Below are positions 61,553-64,000 of a stretch of 64,000 bases of DNA, piece after piece; positions within the stretch are counted from its first letter, which is position 1; each line of letters begins with the position of its first letter. Origin of the DNA: Candidatus Rifleibacteriota bacterium (GTDB lineage Bacteria; Muiribacteriota; Ozemobacteria; Ozemobacterales; Ozemobacteraceae); assembly GCA_015232575.1 (NCBI GenBank), contig JADFZL010000013.1:62001-126000 (forward strand). The letters are read 5' to 3'. A program made the translations under genes and the position numbers. Below the pieces are notes generated by a model. That model was not told the DNA's origin. It searched no databases and was given only the letters and a program-made list of their open reading frames with translations.

Positions 61553-64000
61553 ATGGAAAGAATTTTTTTGGGATGGGATAGGCCGTTTCTTCATTCACTC
61601 ATTGATTTTCTGTTTGAGAAATATTCAGATAAAAATCAATGGGACCTATCGGAAGTGTCTATTTTTTTTGCATCCAGCAGATCAGCTAGAAGACTGCGCG
61701 AATTGCTGGCAGAACGAGCTGAATCAGAACGTTTATTAATGCTCCTTCCCAGATTTTATACCATGGGAGAGCTCCCAGAATTGTTTTATGAAGCTGAAAA
61801 GGCTATAGCCGGAAAAATTGTTTCAATTCTTGCCAGGATGCAAAGCCTTGAAGATACTCCACCGGAAATTGTTTCTGCAGTTTTTCCGGAATATTCATCT
61901 GAATCATCAACTCAGCAGCGCATGAGCATTTCAACTTTTCTGAACAACCTGGCAACTGAAATTTCATCTGGCCTTATCAGCTTTGAAGTAGCCTGCGAAA
62001 AACTTTCAGAAAAAATTCCGGCATTCCCTGATGAAAATCGATGGAAAGCCTTGCATCTTCTTCAGTGTAAATATCTGGAAATCCTTGAAAAAAATGGCTT
62101 TTATGACCTCAATGACGCCAGAATGCAAATACTTGAATGCAAAAGAAAAATCAAGACGCTATCTGGACAATTCTATCTGGCATGCCTTCCGGAATTGTCT
62201 TATATGCAGAAAAGATTCATTAAGCTTTCAGAAGATTCATTCATTCCACTCGTTTTTGCACCCGAAGAGTACAAGAATTATTTTGATGATATGGGCAGTA
62301 TTTTTCCTGAAAAATGGGCTGCAGAAACAATTCAGATAGATCCTGAAAATCTAAGCATTGTCGAAAATTCTGCGCGGCAGGCTCATGAAATTCTTTCTTT
62401 ACTTTCCGGCATGACCAGCAGTAATCTTTTGAAAGATATTACTGCCGATCGTATCACAATATCACTCGGCGATGAAAAAAACGGCCCGCTCATGGAGAAA
62501 TATCTTGAATTAGCGGGGTTGCCTGTTCATCCAGCATCGGGAATACCTCTCTGCCAGACTTCACCAGCGCTGTTAATTATGACTATTGCAGAATATGTCA
62601 GCAAATACGACTACAAGTCACTCGCCACGCTGATACGCCACCCGGCACTGGAATATTCTTTAAAGTGCACTGATAATCCTGTTGAAATGCTTGACAAGTT
62701 TATTGTAAGCCACATCCCAGATGAAATAAACTTTGAAGACCCTTTTCTGAAAACCGATGACGGATTAAAAATAAAAGATCTTGTCCTGCAAGTGAATGGG
62801 CTCGTCTACATTGATAAATACATGAAAATGCCAATAAATTCATGGGCTCCAAAAATATGGAAAATACTGGGCAGGCTTTTTTTCCCTGATGGAACAATAA
62901 TTTCACAGTTAAACGTAAGCTACGAAACATTTTCTGAAATGAAAAAAGCCCTTGAACATTTCTGGAAGACAAAAAACAGCGCTTCATTTATTCCTGAAAT
63001 TACCTTTTACGAAGCGTTATCGCTTCTGATAAGACTCATGTCCGAACAAGCCTCTCCAGTGGCTACTGAGACATCCGGAATAGAAATGCTCGGTTGGCTT
63101 GAAACTCCGCTTGATGATGCACCTTTGCTTTTCATTACATCATTCAATGAAGGAATGATCCCTCAAAATATTGACTTCGACCCTTTTCTGACCGATGGAG
63201 TCCGATCTATTCTTGGTTTGTCAAACAACACGTTCCGATACGCACGCGATAAAGCAAACTTCAAATCAATATTAAGCAGCCGCACAGTACGTCTTCTGGC
63301 TGCCAGAACCGGTTTACGCGGTGAGTCTCTGGCACCGTCAAGAATAATTCTTTCAGTTCAGGACAACATGCTTCCGGAAGTCATTCAGAAATTTTACCCG
63401 AAAGAAAAAATCGTACAAGGCGGCGATCTGTGGAAACCACTAAAGACATCTGAAACCATTTCGTTTCTTGTACCATTCCCGGGCAATCACATAGACCCCA
63501 ATACGGGTAAAATTCAAGGCAAAAATGATGACACATATAATGTCACCGAGTTCAGAGATTATCTTAATTGCCCCTATCGCTACTATCTCAAGCATATTCT
63601 TAAACTCAAACTGGTTAATGACCGCATCAATGAAATGGATGCGATGATTTACGGAAACTTCCTTCATAAAATTCTTGAAAACTTTTCTGCTTCAAAAGTC
63701 ATCAGATCAACTGACAGTTCGGAAATTTTCAATTTTCTGAAAAATGAAGCGGAAGTACTTTTTATTTCTAACTTTGGTAATGAAGCATCTGTAATTTTAA
63801 ATGCCCAACTGGACACAACATTAAAGCGTCTTGAATTTTTCGCTTCAGTACAATCAGAACTTGCCGCAGGCGACTGGGTCATTCGAAATGATTTTTCCGA
63901 AGCTCCCGGAGAAGCATTCCTTGAAGTTGACGGAAAAAAAGCCAGAATCTGCGGTAGAATTGATCGTATTGACGAACATCCAAAAGAGGGTTTCAGGCTT
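61553..64000 (+). CDS. AddB/RecB-like PD-(D/E)XK nuclease, 3' end outside window
   Basis: An open frame of 816 codons from ATG 61553 to the last base, cut by the window end. The middle part has GIEMLGWLETPLDDAPLLFI followed by TSFNEGMIPQNIDFDPFL, the helicase-like signature of AddB-type repair nucleases, without a complete Walker A at the start, as in inactivated helicase subunits. Near residues 660-700 is TEFRDYLNCPYRYYLKHILK with a cysteine typical of the iron-sulfur cluster of these nucleases, then YGNFLHKILENF and GRIDRID, the first nuclease acids (PD-(D/E)XK fold); the E-x-K part lies beyond the window. It likely acts in double-strand break processing with an AddA/UvrD-like partner further downstream. 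Confidence 0.85.
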   Translation, partial: MERIFLGWDRPFLHSLIDFLFEKYSDKNQWDLSEVSIFFASSRSARRLRELLAERAESERLLMLLPRFYTMGELPELFYEAEKAIAGKIVSILARMQSLEDTPPEIVSAVFPEYSSESSTQQRMSISTFLNNLATEISSGLISFEVACEKLSEKIPAFPDENRWKALHLLQCKYLEILEKNGFYDLNDARMQILECKRKIKTLSGQFYLACLPELSYMQKRFIKLSEDSFIPLVFAPEEYKNYFDDMGSIFPEKWAAETIQIDPENLSIVENSARQAHEILSLLSGMTSSNLLKDITADRITISLGDEKNGPLMEKYLELAGLPVHPASGIPLCQTSPALLIMTIAEYVSKYDYKSLATLIRHPALEYSLKCTDNPVEMLDKFIVSHIPDEINFEDPFLKTDDGLKIKDLVLQVNGLVYIDKYMKMPINSWAPKIWKILGRLFFPDGTIISQLNVSYETFSEMKKALEHFWKTKNSASFIPEITFYEALSLLIRLMSEQASPVATETSGIEMLGWLETPLDDAPLLFITSFNEGMIPQNIDFDPFLTDGVRSILGLSNNTFRYARDKANFKSILSSRTVRLLAARTGLRGESLAPSRIILSVQDNMLPEVIQKFYPKEKIVQGGDLWKPLKTSETISFLVPFPGNHIDPNTGKIQGKNDDTYNVTEFRDYLNCPYRYYLKHILKLKLVNDRINEMDAMIYGNFLHKILENFSASKVIRSTDSSEIFNFLKNEAEVLFISNFGNEASVILNAQLDTTLKRLEFFASVQSELAAGDWVIRNDFSEAPGEAFLEVDGKKARICGRIDRIDEHPKEGFRL

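Overview
The window is a gene-dense, AT-rich stretch of a Gram-negative (diderm) bacterial chromosome. Evidence for a diderm: type II secretion genes gspI/J/K/L/M-like, a DsbD, a lipobox lipoprotein, and an O-antigen/capsule-type cluster with a Wzx-like flippase. The mixture of long TPR, HEAT and Thr/Gly-linker proteins with prepilin-like proteins suggests an under-sampled lineage (Candidatus Riflebacteria-like is my low-confidence guess); nothing here fixes the phylum.

Layout. 1-8.1 kb (+): two TPR genes (first cut by the window edge), NAD kinase, a hybrid sensor kinase, DsbD. 8.2-12.4 kb (-): a decayed nucleotidyltransferase gene with its small partner, a 118-bp MITE-like element, a secreted protein, a PIN toxin/antitoxin pair and a Nif3-family protein. 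12.4-35.4 kb (-): a choice-of-anchor-D type lipoprotein, a 3286-residue exported protein with carboxypeptidase-regulatory-like repeats, Thr-Gly linkers and a C-terminal dockerin-like segment, then GspM, GspL, GspK, two pseudopilin-like proteins, an 824-residue PilX/GspK-like protein, an unknown protein and a HEAT-repeat protein. 35.6-40.8 kb (-): a nearly complete pantothenate/CoA operon in the order panG-like, panB, panC, coaC, coaB, coaX, panD. 41.3-55.1 kb: a surface-glycan locus with glycosyltransferases, sugar aminotransferase, epimerase, methyltransferases, B12-type radical SAM, LicD and flippase, joined to a three-gene phosphonate module (Fom1-like cytidylyltransferase-PEP mutase fusion, phosphonopyruvate decarboxylase, phosphonoacetaldehyde reductase). 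55.2-60.8 kb: DUF4230 and unknown proteins, and a HAMP/SpoIIE phosphatase. 61-64 kb: a STAS protein and the start of an AddB-like PD-(D/E)XK nuclease, cut by the window end.

The most interesting system is the phosphonate-glycan locus. By family knowledge, the three enzymes should turn phosphoenolpyruvate into 2-hydroxyethylphosphonate and activate it as the CMP ester; the LicD protein in the same locus is a plausible transferase placing it on a glycan exported by the flippase. A cobalamin-type radical SAM protein beside LicD raises the possibility of a C-methylated phosphonate. Fosfomycin epoxidase and resistance genes are absent, so this is read as surface decoration, not antibiotic synthesis.

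Non-coding structure is rich. A GC-rich three-hairpin element occurs three times (12.1, 36.0 and 61.3 kb), each at a gene boundary, with stem changes that preserve pairing; each is followed by a locus-specific tandem array. A second family of about 65-bp palindromes occurs six times between genes. All calls come from reading the sequence; no database search was run.
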